64,000 nucleotides of DNA from Methanoregula sp. PtaU1.Bin051 (GCA_002067895.1 MVRE01000006.1:62001-126000); one strand, 5' to 3'. Counted from the stretch's first letter, positions 50,360 through 59,299 are shown. The notes: generated by a model from the letters alone, not told the origin. A program made the numbers and translations.

Positions 50360-51029
50360 ATGGAAGAGGGATACTACGCCCCATATTCATCTTGAGGATG
50401 GCTCGTTTCCACTGCTCTGGGTTATTATCTGGTGGATTCTCACCCTTGTGATCATTGGCAGTTGTCTCTTTTTTATCCGCCTCAGGATGATTCCGAAGGG
50501 AAAGGTCGTCACAATCGCCGCATTCTGTACGGCAGCTGCGTTTGCCGCTTTCCAGATCACCATTCCGGTCTTTGGAGGCATCCATCTCACCCTGACCCCC
50601 CTTATCGCGATCTTCACCGGGCCTGCAATCGGAAGCCTTGTTGTTCTCATTATCAACATTCTTTCCGCAGCAATCGGCCACGGCGGGTTCGGCATGATTG
50701 GAGCAAACACGCTTGTCAATATCGGGGAAGTCGTGACCGCGTATATCATTTACAAAGGGACAAAACGGTTGACCATCGATAGGTTTGCCCGTGCCGCAAT
50801 CGCTACATTTGTGGGGCTCTTTGCCGGAAATCTCCTGATGATTGCTATGATCCTTGTATCGGGGATTCAGGGGATCGCCCAGAGCCAGGTGCAGATCCTG
50901 TATGGCCTGACTTTGCTCGCCATAATCAACATGGGTGTTGCACTCGTCGAGGCAATCATCACAGGTTTCATAATCGGTTTTCTCGGTCGGGCACGCCCGG
51001 ATCTTCTCGGGGAAGGGGAAAATACCTGA
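50360..51029 (+). CDS. cbiM: CbiM-like ECF component, module 3, with apparent +1 frameshift near its start
   Basis: From about 50382 the sequence reads 'HIHLEDGSFPLLWVIIWWILTLVIIG' and then a full CbiM-type permease ('GGIHLTLTPLIAIFTGPAIGS', 'GHGGFGMIGANTLVNIGEVV', C-terminal 'GRARPDLLGEGENT'). No start codon lies in that frame before GTG at 50448, inside the first membrane helix. The leaderless ATG at 50360 opens 'MEEGYYA' in another frame and would join perfectly if one C of the CCCC run at 50379-50382 were absent. The product would then be about 223 residues. It may be a real defect or an assembly error. The corrected N-terminus would lack the usual Met-His start used in metal binding, another oddity. 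Confidence 0.75.
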
Positions 51030-51102
51030 CGTTAAAAAAAAACACCGTGACTGACTCCATTTTGGGTCATTTTCCTCTCCTGTCCAAGGAGAGATCCCAC
51101 CA

Positions 51103-52278
51103 TCAGCGTACTGCGGGATTGCCCGATGATCTCTCCCTGAACAGCGAGAAAAATTTTGGACGCACAAGGGAACCAAGGACACCGATGACCGCCGGGTTCA
51201 GCATAAGTTGTTTCAGGAGCTTTGAGGGTCTGTCCATGTCCCCGTATTGTAAGATCAGATTAATAATCTCCGGATCATTAAGCGCACGGATAAGCCGATC
51301 GATATCCTCAGGGAACAACCGCCTGCGCAACCGGAAGAACCGGTAACCGGATTCGAGCAGTCCTCCGATATCGTCCTTCCAGAGAGTTTCATAGGATGAG
51401 AGAGCCGTATCATCGAACCGGTCCTGTTCGCAACAGGAAACTGCGACAGCGGCGGCATGCCGTGCCGATCTGATGCCGGTATACACACCCCCGCCGGATA
51501 TAGGTTTGGCAAACCCGCCTGCATCACCGGTAAAGAGCGTCCGGTGACCGTAGGTTCTCGGCATAACTCCAAGGGGAACGGTCCCTGTCACGAGATGGAT
51601 TTTTTTGTCTGCGAACTGTCGCGAAAATGCGGCAAACCGCTCTTTTGCATTCTGTCCGCTACATAATCCAATCCGTGCCCTGTTTTTACCGAGTGGGATC
51701 GCGTACCCAAAGAAGTCCGGGGCTGCGTCAGGGTAAATGCCGGCGAGGTTTTCATCCATAGTAAAAGGGACGTCGGCCTGAATACCGGCCAGATACAATT
51801 TCGCCCTCTGCATCCCAAGGAGGCGGGCGACTGTACTTCTCGGCCCATCGGCAGCAATCAGGATACGGAAGGAGTATTCTTTCCTGCCATGTATACCTCG
51901 TGTCCGGAGAGTTGTTTTAGAAATCCCGCAGACCGATGTCTTCGTATGGAATTCCGCACCGGTGTCTGCAGCAGCCTGTGCCATCTCGAAGTCGAGCATC
52001 CCGCGATCAACAACATATGCCTTGGGTTTTCCGGCATCGAAAACAAGGTTGCTTCCCATAGATGTAGTGACCTTGGCACCCGTTACTGTATTGAGAATAG
52101 ACCGCTTGGAAACACCGCATTCGCCGAAGGCAGTAAGCGAAAGGAGCCCGGCGCACTGGATCGGGTACCCGATAGTGCCATGCTCCTCAATAACTAATGT
52201 CGAAAGACCGGCTTTGGCGCATGCCTGTGCCGCTGCGCTGCCGGCAGGTCCTGCACCGGCAATAATTACATCATACAT
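51103..52278 (-). CDS. Geranylgeranyl reductase family FAD oxidoreductase
   Basis: The 391-residue flavoprotein opens with 'DVIIAGAGPAGSAAAQACAKAG', the FAD-binding glycine loop, then an acidic 'LVIEEH' and the 'YPIQCAGLLS' segment that holds the family's conserved Cys region, 'AADGPRSTVARLLG', and 'GDAGGFAKPISGGGVYTGIRSARHAA'. This family saturates the geranylgeranyl chains of archaeal lipids (digeranylgeranylglycerophospholipid reductase). Other members have other substrates, so the lipid role is likely but not proven. It converges with cbiM of module 3. Confidence 0.88.
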   Translation of the reverse strand: MYDVIIAGAGPAGSAAAQACAKAGLSTLVIEEHGTIGYPIQCAGLLSLTAFGECGVSKRSILNTVTGAKVTTSMGSNLVFDAGKPKAYVVDRGMLDFEMAQAAADTGAEFHTKTSVCGISKTTLRTRGIHGRKEYSFRILIAADGPRSTVARLLGMQRAKLYLAGIQADVPFTMDENLAGIYPDAAPDFFGYAIPLGKNRARIGLCSGQNAKERFAAFSRQFADKKIHLVTGTVPLGVMPRTYGHRTLFTGDAGGFAKPISGGGVYTGIRSARHAAAVAVSCCEQDRFDDTALSSYETLWKDDIGGLLESGYRFFRLRRRLFPEDIDRLIRALNDPEIINLILQYGDMDRPSKLLKQLMLNPAVIGVLGSLVRPKFFSLFRERSSGNPAVR

Positions 52279-52300
52279 GTACAGGTAACGAATGCATTTT

Positions 52301-52852
52301 CTATGTTCTCGTTTTAGGCGGAGCCGGTGACAGGCATACCGGAATCCTGCCGTGGACGATCATTTCCCCAAGAACAAAGGAAAATATACCGAAGACCAAT
52401 GCAAAGAATCCAAAGATAGTCGTGACATAAGTGCCCCGTAGTACCGGGAACAGGTGGAATGCACCTGCGATGAGTACGAGGCTTGTTATTACCAGTCCGG
52501 TTATAATGGCATAGAACCTCCTTTGACTGCAGATATATTTCTCAAGGTCCCAGACCCCTGTAACAAGCGCCCATCCGGCAATACTGATGGCAAAGACGGC
52601 TGCAAAGAGGTGGGGAATGAAGAAAGCAAAGATGCCAAGGAGGACGATGCCGCCGGATACGATAAACCAGAATATTGTATCCGTCTGCTGAGATGTCACC
52701 GCGAAAATAAAAGAGATCGCACCGGCGGCAATCAGGAGTAGGCCGAATATTGTGAGAAATGCCCCAAGAGTAAAATCCGGAACAGAGATGAGTAAAAGAC
52801 CGCAAACAATCCCTAAAATGCCTTTTAAGAGGAACATGCTGCCGCTGAACAT
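52301..52852 (-). CDS. DUF308/HdeD-like membrane protein
   Basis: The 183-residue protein has six predicted helices in three pairs with the HdeD/DUF308 character ('LLKGILGIVCGLLLISVPDFTLGAFLTIFGLLLIAAG' and 'ISIAGWALVTGVWDLEKYI'). HdeD is tied to acid resistance in bacteria, but the archaeal members have no known role. It lies 22 bases upstream of the reductase gene in the same direction, so a short operon is likely. Confidence 0.85.
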   Translation of the reverse strand: MFSGSMFLLKGILGIVCGLLLISVPDFTLGAFLTIFGLLLIAAGAISFIFAVTSQQTDTIFWFIVSGGIVLLGIFAFFIPHLFAAVFAISIAGWALVTGVWDLEKYICSQRRFYAIITGLVITSLVLIAGAFHLFPVLRGTYVTTIFGFFALVFGIFSFVLGEMIVHGRIPVCLSPAPPKTRT

Positions 52853-52992
52853 CGGGTATCACTGAAAGATTGGATCACAACTAAAATAAAAACTGGTGCT
52901 TCCGGGGGCCATCTGATAAGGAACCTGTCCGGATTCGTCACCTTTATTTCTCCAGACCTGATTAATTTCTCCAGACCTGAGATCTTCTCATC

Positions 52993-53699
52993 GTGTTTGG
53001 ACGGTACGAGAAAGATTTCACATTTACTGACGATAATGTTTCCATCGCGGTACAACAAACGGATTCAATGCGGCGATACATCCGGATATGCGGGAATGAG
53101 AATGTGGAGAAAATCCATCCTTCGGAAGGGGATACGATCATTATCAACCCCGTCGAACCGGTCAATCTGCCAGTCCCTTTGAGCTGGCACATCAAAATAA
53201 CTTTCCTTCAGTTGTGCTAAATCCGAAAAGTGAGCGGAACAAGTACCTGACGTTTCCTGTCGAGATAGGTGTGTTTCTCGAAAGTGGTGGCGACATCCAT
53301 GTTCTCGACCTGTTCTCCCTTGTACCCGTTAAATATTCACTCTATGGATCTCCGGCAGCAGGACTGATCACGCGCTGGCACAAAAGCGGGGTGTATGGGG
53401 ATCCGCCACATACCCAAAAGTATTGCATCGGAATCCTTAAACTGAAATTGAAAAATACAACTCCCGAGACGATCGAGGTATCGCGCTCAGTATTCGACAG
53501 CTGGAGCATGCACCTCTATTATGGTGAATACATGATAATGACCGCTGATATGGAAGTATATTCACCGATGATTGCTAGGACTTATGTATGGGATAAGCCA
53601 CCTGTCGATGGCATGCAGCGGTGTAGAGAACTCTACATGGCACGCAAGATTCCGACAGTCCATGGCAGTGGGTATCTTATGGAGTTCGGCGTGGCATGA
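52993..53699 (+). pseudogene. DUF432 family gene, single-base frameshift
   Basis: Two frames together make one DUF432 protein. The first (GTG start at 52993) covers 'FGRYEKDFTFTDDNVSIAVQQ' to 'INPVEPVNLPVPLSWHIKITF'; the second resumes with 'VVLNPKSERNKYLTFPVEIGVFLESGGDIHVLDLFSLVPVKYSLYG' and continues to 53699, and both parts match the family pattern. The break lies near 53201-53207 and is repaired by adding one T to the run CTTTCC, giving 'ITFPSVVLNPKSER'. The corrected product is about 235 residues. As written, the stop at about 53220 truncates it to 75 residues. The function of DUF432 is unknown. Confidence 0.82.
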
Positions 53700-53789
53700 T
53701 ACCGTTTAATGTCTCAATGCTTCAGAATCAGGATCCCGGCGACCTGCCCTCCACAATGCTCATCTCCTCTGCCACCTGAATAACACTCT

Positions 53790-54548
53790 ATGCAGGAAAA
53801 GATGCAGGCAAAAGGGATCCAGACGCTGCTATCCGAGATATCGGATATCATCAAAAGCGGACTCGATGAGAAGAAGACCTCAGCAATCCTTTACCTCATG
53901 GGATGCCCGGTTCCGTCAGAGCCGCTTCTTGCCGAATTGCGGTTGAACAGCGAATACTTCCCAATCGCAAATGAATACCCGTTTACGCAGGAACAGCGGT
54001 ACCTGCATTTCCTGTGGGACGCAGCCGATCGCTCCCCGCTCACACTTGCGGCCAATTTCTCGCTTCCCCTTCGCAGGATGATCGCAAAAAAATTATTCCG
54101 GCGCTGTGGGAAGAATTTCTGCTGCGAAAACGGGGTGCGGTTCAATTTCGGGCAGTTCCTTGAAGTTGGCGACAATGTTTTTATAAACGCCGGCACGTTC
54201 CTCGATAGTAAAGGGGGCATAACCATTGGAAATTACGTCGGTATCGGCGAATATGTCAGGATCCTGACCCATACGCACTCCGAATCTGACCATACTGAAC
54301 GGACATATGGGCGCGTTATCATCGGAGATTATGCAAAGCTCTATCTGGGGGCAACGATCTTCCATGGTCTGACAATCGGTGAACAGGCGATCGTCGCAGC
54401 AGGTTCGGTCGTGACCAAGGACGTCCCTGCAAACCACGTGGTTGCAGGAATTCCCGCCGAAGTGATCCGGGAAAGGCATACTCAGGGACGCCATCGGGAA
54501 CAGCTGAACCACCACTGGCTGTTCAGAGCAGCATTTCAGGACGATTGA
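53790..54548 (+). CDS. Hexapeptide-repeat acyltransferase, maltose/galactoside O-acetyltransferase-like
   Basis: The 252-residue protein has a helical N-terminal region of about 110 residues ('LWDAADRSPLTLAANFSLPLRR'), then a left-handed parallel beta-helix (about 115-235) with 'GNYVGIGEYVRILTHTHSE' (carrying the catalytic His), 'IIGDYAKLYLGATIFHGLTIGEQAIVAAGSVVTKDVPANHVVAGIPAEVI'. This is the ordinary LbH acetyltransferase layout of the xenobiotic/maltose acetyltransferase type. The acyl acceptor is not known. The helical N-terminus is larger than usual. Confidence 0.87.
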   Translation: MQEKMQAKGIQTLLSEISDIIKSGLDEKKTSAILYLMGCPVPSEPLLAELRLNSEYFPIANEYPFTQEQRYLHFLWDAADRSPLTLAANFSLPLRRMIAKKLFRRCGKNFCCENGVRFNFGQFLEVGDNVFINAGTFLDSKGGITIGNYVGIGEYVRILTHTHSESDHTERTYGRVIIGDYAKLYLGATIFHGLTIGEQAIVAAGSVVTKDVPANHVVAGIPAEVIRERHTQGRHREQLNHHWLFRAAFQDD

Positions 54549-54766
54549 TACCTTTTTAAAATCGGGTATACGGGTACTTTAATGATTCAGCTTGAGAGGA
54601 GGACACTGACTAGATATTTCCTGACAATATGGCTTATTTGACAGTACAGACTGGTTTTGCCGGGCATACGTCGACAAACAAAAATATAAAACATTACGCT
54701 ATAGTTTTTTCATAAGCAGGTTACCCTCATGACCCGTTTCGCTTCCCAAGCAGGAAAGGTGAACTG
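54549..54766. promoter_or_regulatory. Promoter region of the receiver/coiled-coil gene
   Basis: A TATA-like AAAATATAAAA (about 54681-54690) lies about 80 bases before the next start. A 12-codon frame (54729-54767, beginning 'MTRFASQAGKV') ends in TGATGA so that its stop overlaps the ATG at 54767, and its last codons contain the AAGGTGA ribosome-binding site. It may be a leader peptide or chance. Confidence 0.4.
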
Positions 54767-57439
54767 ATGATAGTCATTGCCAGTGACGATCCTGGTGTAA
54801 TGAGCGAGATCAGTACACTGCTCAAGCAGAGAGGGGATCTCTTTACGGTTGCCACCGATGAGATCCAGACACTCGATGCGATACGTGCCGACCGCGCAAG
54901 CCTCCTCATTATTGATACCGGCGCATCAGCATTTGATGGTATATCGCTCTGCCGTACGATCAAGAATGACACAGCACTGCAGGAACTCCCCGTGCTCTGT
55001 CTTGTGGACCTTGCCGACATCAGCGCGCTCCTCTCAGTTCTTGACTGCACAGCTGATTCATTCCTCACCCGCCCCTTTGACCTGGCATCGCTCTCGGCAG
55101 CGATCAGCGACCTGCAGGCAAGACAGGCCGAAGGTGTTGCACCCGTGACGGTACGAACACGGTATCGGATCAATCATGATGGAAAAGAGTACTCTGTTGT
55201 CGCAGACCGGCGCCAGCTCCTTGAACATCTTCTCACCGCGTTCGAATCTGCCGTGCGGGTCAATGCGGAGAAGGAAAGGATGCGATCGGATCTGCTAGGG
55301 GAGGTCAGGACTGTTAACGAGCGCCTAACGGCACTCACAGCCGAACGCGATGCGACAGTTACCAACCTGCATGAGGATCTTGAGGAGCGAAACCGCGCAA
55401 TTTCACGGCTTAACGGGGAAATCCAGATAAAAGAACAGGCCGAGGCTCTCTTAAAGACGCGCATGGAGAATGTCGCCCAGGAACTGAAGGATCTGGGCGC
55501 TTTGCTGGAGACAACCCGACGATCCGAGGAGGAAAAAAGCCGGATGATCTCCATGCTCCAGACAGATTTTGGCACACTGAAAACGGATAAGGCCCGGATA
55601 GAACAGGAACTTAAGGGGACAATATTGGATCTTGAAACACGGCTTAAAGATACAATATCTGAACTGGATGCCGCGCGTTCCACCGTTGCCGGCCTCCGTG
55701 TCAACAATGCCGAACTTGAACGGGTGCTTTCTTCTGTTCAGGCAGAGTGCGAACAGGGTAAGGCAACGAGGGAGTCCCTGGAAGAGAAGCTGAAGGCCGC
55801 GATTTCGTCCAGGGATGAATGGCAGGAGAAATACCGGAAGTTACAACTTGATCTGGAACAGGCTCAAACCGCCTCGGCAGCCCGTGAACAGGAGGTCAGA
55901 ACTTCTCTGGATAACGTGACCCGGGACCTGAATGGCATCCAGGACGCCCTGGAACAGAATCTCCGGCAGCTTGAACGGGAACTGGCCATGAAAAAACAGC
56001 TGGAACAGCAGGTTGAATCATTAGCAAAGGAACGCGACTCGTTATCCCGTACCAGAGATGAATGGCAGGAGAAGTGCCGGAAGTTACAACTTGATCTGGA
56101 ACAGGCTCAAACCACCTCGGCCTTTAAGGAGCGTGAGGTAAAAACTGCGCTGGACAATGTAACAAGCGACATGCATGCCATGCAGAACGCACTGGAACAG
56201 AACATCCGGCAGCTGGAACAGGAACTGGCAAAACGACAGGAATTGGAAGAGCAGACCACAATCCTTTCACGGGAACGCGACGAACTGTCCCGTACTGGTG
56301 AGGATCTTGCTAAGCGGCTTGCAGAGGTGCAGGCGCAGCTGGAATACGAAAGGGAGGTATGTGCCCGTTTGCAGACAGAATGTGATGCGATCAACTCGGA
56401 GCATGAGCGTACACAGGACGTGCTGGGGACAACATACAATGAACTCGAGCGCATAAAGGAGAAGAACCGATCATTACAGGAGATGCAGGACAGCAGCATG
56501 CAAAGTGCCAGAGAAGTGGCCGAACTAAGGAGACAGCTGGATGCAATCACGGCCAATCTTGCATCAGAACGATCGGCACTCAAGGAAGAGAAGCAACAGC
56601 GGGAGAAGGCCGAAGAAGAGCTTACAGCCATATCCGGCATGTTCGCGGATGCAAAAAAATCCCTTGATTCCGCGATGCAGGACGTCCGGGTGCTGAATAA
56701 AACAGTAGAAGAGGAACGGGAAAAGAGGGCAGCCCTTGAGGAACGTCTTACAATTACCGAAAAGGAGCTGCATGACAAGGATCGGGCGATCAAGGTCCTT
56801 AGGGACGAGCTGGATGCCGTCCGTTCAGCTGAACCTGCAGGAATACCGCTTCCCTCCAGCTGGGGAGCGCAGGAGGTTCCGATCCCACCCCCGGTGGAAA
56901 AACCGGTTGACCATAAGCACGCCGAACAAGCACCCCTGACAGAACCTCGCGATCCTACCATGCAGTCCGGCATGGGATCAGGGCAGGTGACCACAGATGT
57001 GAAGCCGGACAATGATCCGCTTCTTCCGCCACCTCCATCGTACCAGAAGACTTTACCTGCAACCGGACCTGCTGCCGCGCTGCCTGGTGCTGAAGCACCG
57101 CAGAAATTACCGGAATCAGGGCCGGGATCTCAGGCCGGCAGCGGAAAAGATACGGATCCTGCACCGGTTACTGAATCGTCTCAGGTTGCTGCCGGTGCTA
57201 CACCACTTCCCCGTCCCCCTTCGGGAGATATTGTTATAAGCCGTGACCGCTGGCTGGACATTACCAAATGGGCGCACCATACGGACAGCGTGACGGAAGA
57301 GCAGCGTAAAGACCTGATTGCAAACCTCATGCGGCTCTCTAAACTCGTCCAGAAAGGCAGGCACCTGACCAACCGGCAGGAGCAGGAGATCCGCGCACTC
57401 ATCGCCCGAGTACAGTCGCTGGGATACCGGTTTGTCTGA
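54767..57439 (+). CDS. Receiver-like protein with long coiled coil and proline-rich tail
   Basis: The 890-residue protein starts with a receiver domain (1-118, 'IVIASDDPG', phosphoacceptor-position Asp in 'LLIIDTGASAFDGISLC', and 'SFLTRPFDL' where the conserved Lys is Arg). About 500 residues of coiled coil follow (about 150-690), including a tandem 81-residue duplication (see repeat entry). A Pro-rich segment (about 700-810) and a C-terminal helical region of about 90 residues ('DIVISRDRWLDITKWAHHTD', 'RHLTNRQEQEIRALIARVQSLG') close the protein. It resembles scaffold or signalling proteins; no enzyme domain is seen. SD AAGGTGA precedes the ATG at 54767. Confidence 0.88.
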   Translation: MIVIASDDPGVMSEISTLLKQRGDLFTVATDEIQTLDAIRADRASLLIIDTGASAFDGISLCRTIKNDTALQELPVLCLVDLADISALLSVLDCTADSFLTRPFDLASLSAAISDLQARQAEGVAPVTVRTRYRINHDGKEYSVVADRRQLLEHLLTAFESAVRVNAEKERMRSDLLGEVRTVNERLTALTAERDATVTNLHEDLEERNRAISRLNGEIQIKEQAEALLKTRMENVAQELKDLGALLETTRRSEEEKSRMISMLQTDFGTLKTDKARIEQELKGTILDLETRLKDTISELDAARSTVAGLRVNNAELERVLSSVQAECEQGKATRESLEEKLKAAISSRDEWQEKYRKLQLDLEQAQTASAAREQEVRTSLDNVTRDLNGIQDALEQNLRQLERELAMKKQLEQQVESLAKERDSLSRTRDEWQEKCRKLQLDLEQAQTTSAFKEREVKTALDNVTSDMHAMQNALEQNIRQLEQELAKRQELEEQTTILSRERDELSRTGEDLAKRLAEVQAQLEYEREVCARLQTECDAINSEHERTQDVLGTTYNELERIKEKNRSLQEMQDSSMQSAREVAELRRQLDAITANLASERSALKEEKQQREKAEEELTAISGMFADAKKSLDSAMQDVRVLNKTVEEEREKRAALEERLTITEKELHDKDRAIKVLRDELDAVRSAEPAGIPLPSSWGAQEVPIPPPVEKPVDHKHAEQAPLTEPRDPTMQSGMGSGQVTTDVKPDNDPLLPPPPSYQKTLPATGPAAALPGAEAPQKLPESGPGSQAGSGKDTDPAPVTESSQVAAGATPLPRPPSGDIVISRDRWLDITKWAHHTDSVTEEQRKDLIANLMRLSKLVQKGRHLTNRQEQEIRALIARVQSLGYRFV
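55811..56296 (+). repeat. Two tandem 243-bp coding repeats in the coiled coil
   Basis: Copies at 55811-56053 and 56054-56296 each encode 81 residues that open with 'RDEWQEK.RKLQLDLEQAQT' and end with '..ERD.LSRT'. The first 70 bases are almost identical between the two, and later parts have diverged. The period of 81 residues keeps the reading frame and, in coiled-coil terms, is not a multiple of seven (81 = 11.6 heptads), which implies a stutter or break. Confidence 0.85.
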
Positions 57440-57514
57440 AAACAAGCTGTGCATGGCGGGGATACTTAAAAAGACAGGCTCCTTACATTGAAAAGGAACA
57501 GACACCCCGCTCTT

Positions 57515-58492
57515 TTAAAGGATACTTGCATGAAAAATGCCACGCTCCGCATCGCTACAGTATGACTGGTAATTCCGGCTCGCCATAACAGCGGATGAGT
57601 TTGCGTAACAGTACCGGCAGCCGTGCGGACAGGTGGTATACTGCCCGATATCCTTTGACACGATACACCCGCACGCTCCGCGCTGGCCGGGATCCTTGAA
57701 ATATCGTGACGGTTCCTTTCGGATTCCGGTATCACCGGGTGTCTTTTGGTGCGGTGTTGTGAAATACTGCATCAGTACCGAATCATGGGAAAACTCGGAA
57801 GCGATGAGGTCATACCCGATACACTGCCCGCGAGCAATCCCATAGTCCGTAAGGTCACGCCGTTCGCCGCATGCGGTGATCGGGATACCCCAGCGGGTAC
57901 TGAGGAGGGACAGTTCTTCTGCAAGAGCCGTGACTTCCTCGTCAGTGCACTCCCTGAGCCCATGGCATCCCGCAGCTGCAAGGTTTCGCTGAACCCTTCG
58001 GTATTTTGTTATGTCAACGAAACTGATGACAAGTCCGCGGGTGAATTCATGGATCCGGTCTCCTATAAAACGGATCCGTTCGACAAGGTCTTCGACAGTA
58101 AGTGTATCTGACAACAGGATTGGATCAAATCTCCAGACCATGCGGCCTGGCGGTGTCCGCCCGGCAAGTCGTATGAACGTTGTGATCCGCTCTTCAAGAG
58201 GGGGTATTCCAGGTTCCAGCCCCTCGTTTTCATAATCGTTGAGGGTAAACAGGAAAAAATAACCATATCCCTGTCGTTCCACTTCATCAAGAACGGGAAA
58301 GAACGGGGACGGGTTCTTGGACCAGAATGCAAAGACGCGTACCCGTGCGAACGATACGTAGACGGGGTCGCCGTTAAACGGGTTCTTCCAGACTGCATAC
58401 CCGGAAGCAAGCCGGGATGCAAACCAGTCGCCGTAGAATGCAGGAATATCGGTCGACCGGCTCGCGGATATAATCAGTGGGGCGATTGCCAT
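57515..58492 (-). CDS. DUF1848 family protein with C-terminal cysteine cluster
   Basis: The 325-residue protein opens with 'IISASRSTDIPAFYGDWFASRL', the DUF1848 hallmark, followed by 'YVSFARVRVFAFWSKNPSPFF', 'FTLNDYENEGLEPGIPPLEERI' and 'VWRFDPILLSD', which resemble a radical-SAM-like TIM barrel. At the C-terminus there is 'GQRGACGCIVSKDIGQYTTCPHGCRYCYANSS', a dense set of Cys that could bind Fe-S clusters. The CxxxCxxC order is unlike typical N-terminal radical SAM motifs. The start ATG at 58492 follows AAGGA ten bases away; ATGs at 58528 or 58567 would add up to 25 residues. Function unknown. Confidence 0.85.
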   Translation of the reverse strand: MAIAPLIISASRSTDIPAFYGDWFASRLASGYAVWKNPFNGDPVYVSFARVRVFAFWSKNPSPFFPVLDEVERQGYGYFFLFTLNDYENEGLEPGIPPLEERITTFIRLAGRTPPGRMVWRFDPILLSDTLTVEDLVERIRFIGDRIHEFTRGLVISFVDITKYRRVQRNLAAAGCHGLRECTDEEVTALAEELSLLSTRWGIPITACGERRDLTDYGIARGQCIGYDLIASEFSHDSVLMQYFTTPHQKTPGDTGIRKEPSRYFKDPGQRGACGCIVSKDIGQYTTCPHGCRYCYANSSAVMASRNYQSYCSDAERGIFHASIL

Positions 58493-58795
58493 GACTTTCT
58501 TTTCCTTTCGCGGATCTGATTGGTCCATTACAGTCAGAGGAACACGATCCCAGCCCTTCCAGCGCATCGGATATCCCAGCCTGTTCTGATCATGGAGCGT
58601 CCCACCCCATACCTTTTACGTCATCCGTGGTGACTTATCCGAACCTTACGGATGATATTGTGCTCTTTGAGCTTGCCGGCACGACACCACATGGCAGTTT
58701 AACATTTATGCATATGGTTTCTGTAACCGTGCCGTTAAGGAAATCTTTTAACAGTACAATCCGATAATGCACCGGTAACAGGAGGGTTTGTCAGC

Positions 58796-59191
58796 TTGCC
58801 TGAACCATGGTGTGCGGGAATAACCCCCGGGCAGGAAGGCCGGATAAAACGGGCTGTCGAGAGCACCTGCGAACTCTGCCGCGAATATATACCGCTATCA
58901 CTACTTCAGATCCATGGACTTCCTTCCAGAAGAAAACAGATGGATCCCCCTCCCAAGGAACGCGAACGGAATATTCTCATCGTCTGCGAACCATGTCACC
59001 GCCTGATCCATGCGGAGCCGGTGCCGGTCAGAAAGCTCCGTGCCCGTATTGCCAGCCGACCTTTCGGCATCCGCAGAGAGATACTATCAGCGCTCGGCTA
59101 TGTCCCGAAATCCATCACTCCTCCGGACGATCAGGATTTCGCCCGCGTTTATGATGATACACTCAAAGATTTTTCCGGCCATTACCGGTAA
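58796..59191 (+). CDS. HNH-like zinc-binding protein
   Basis: The 131-residue protein has 'CELCREYIPLSLLQIHG' and, 40 residues later, 'VCEPCHRLIH', the C-x2-C ... H ... C-x2-C-H layout of HNH endonucleases and related zinc folds. The C-terminal 60 residues are basic ('KLRARIASRPFGIRREI'). The start is TTG, chosen because AGGAGGG lies eight bases upstream. It could be a nuclease, but the DNA substrate and catalytic His are not certain; a non-catalytic zinc protein is possible. Confidence 0.72.
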   Translation: MPEPWCAGITPGQEGRIKRAVESTCELCREYIPLSLLQIHGLPSRRKQMDPPPKERERNILIVCEPCHRLIHAEPVPVRKLRARIASRPFGIRREILSALGYVPKSITPPDDQDFARVYDDTLKDFSGHYR

Positions 59192-59299
59192 CCCGCTGAT
59201 AGAAAAACGGGCATTCCGGCTTTGTACATTTCCTGTTTTTTTATCGCCTGCTGTCACTACCTATTTGATGCGGCAGCGCCAACGGATGATGGAATTTTC

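Noticed and set aside
40588-51029. Cobalamin riboswitch controlling the transporter modules
   Set aside because: No B12-box-like sequence was found in the upstream regions, and these riboswitches are essentially bacterial.
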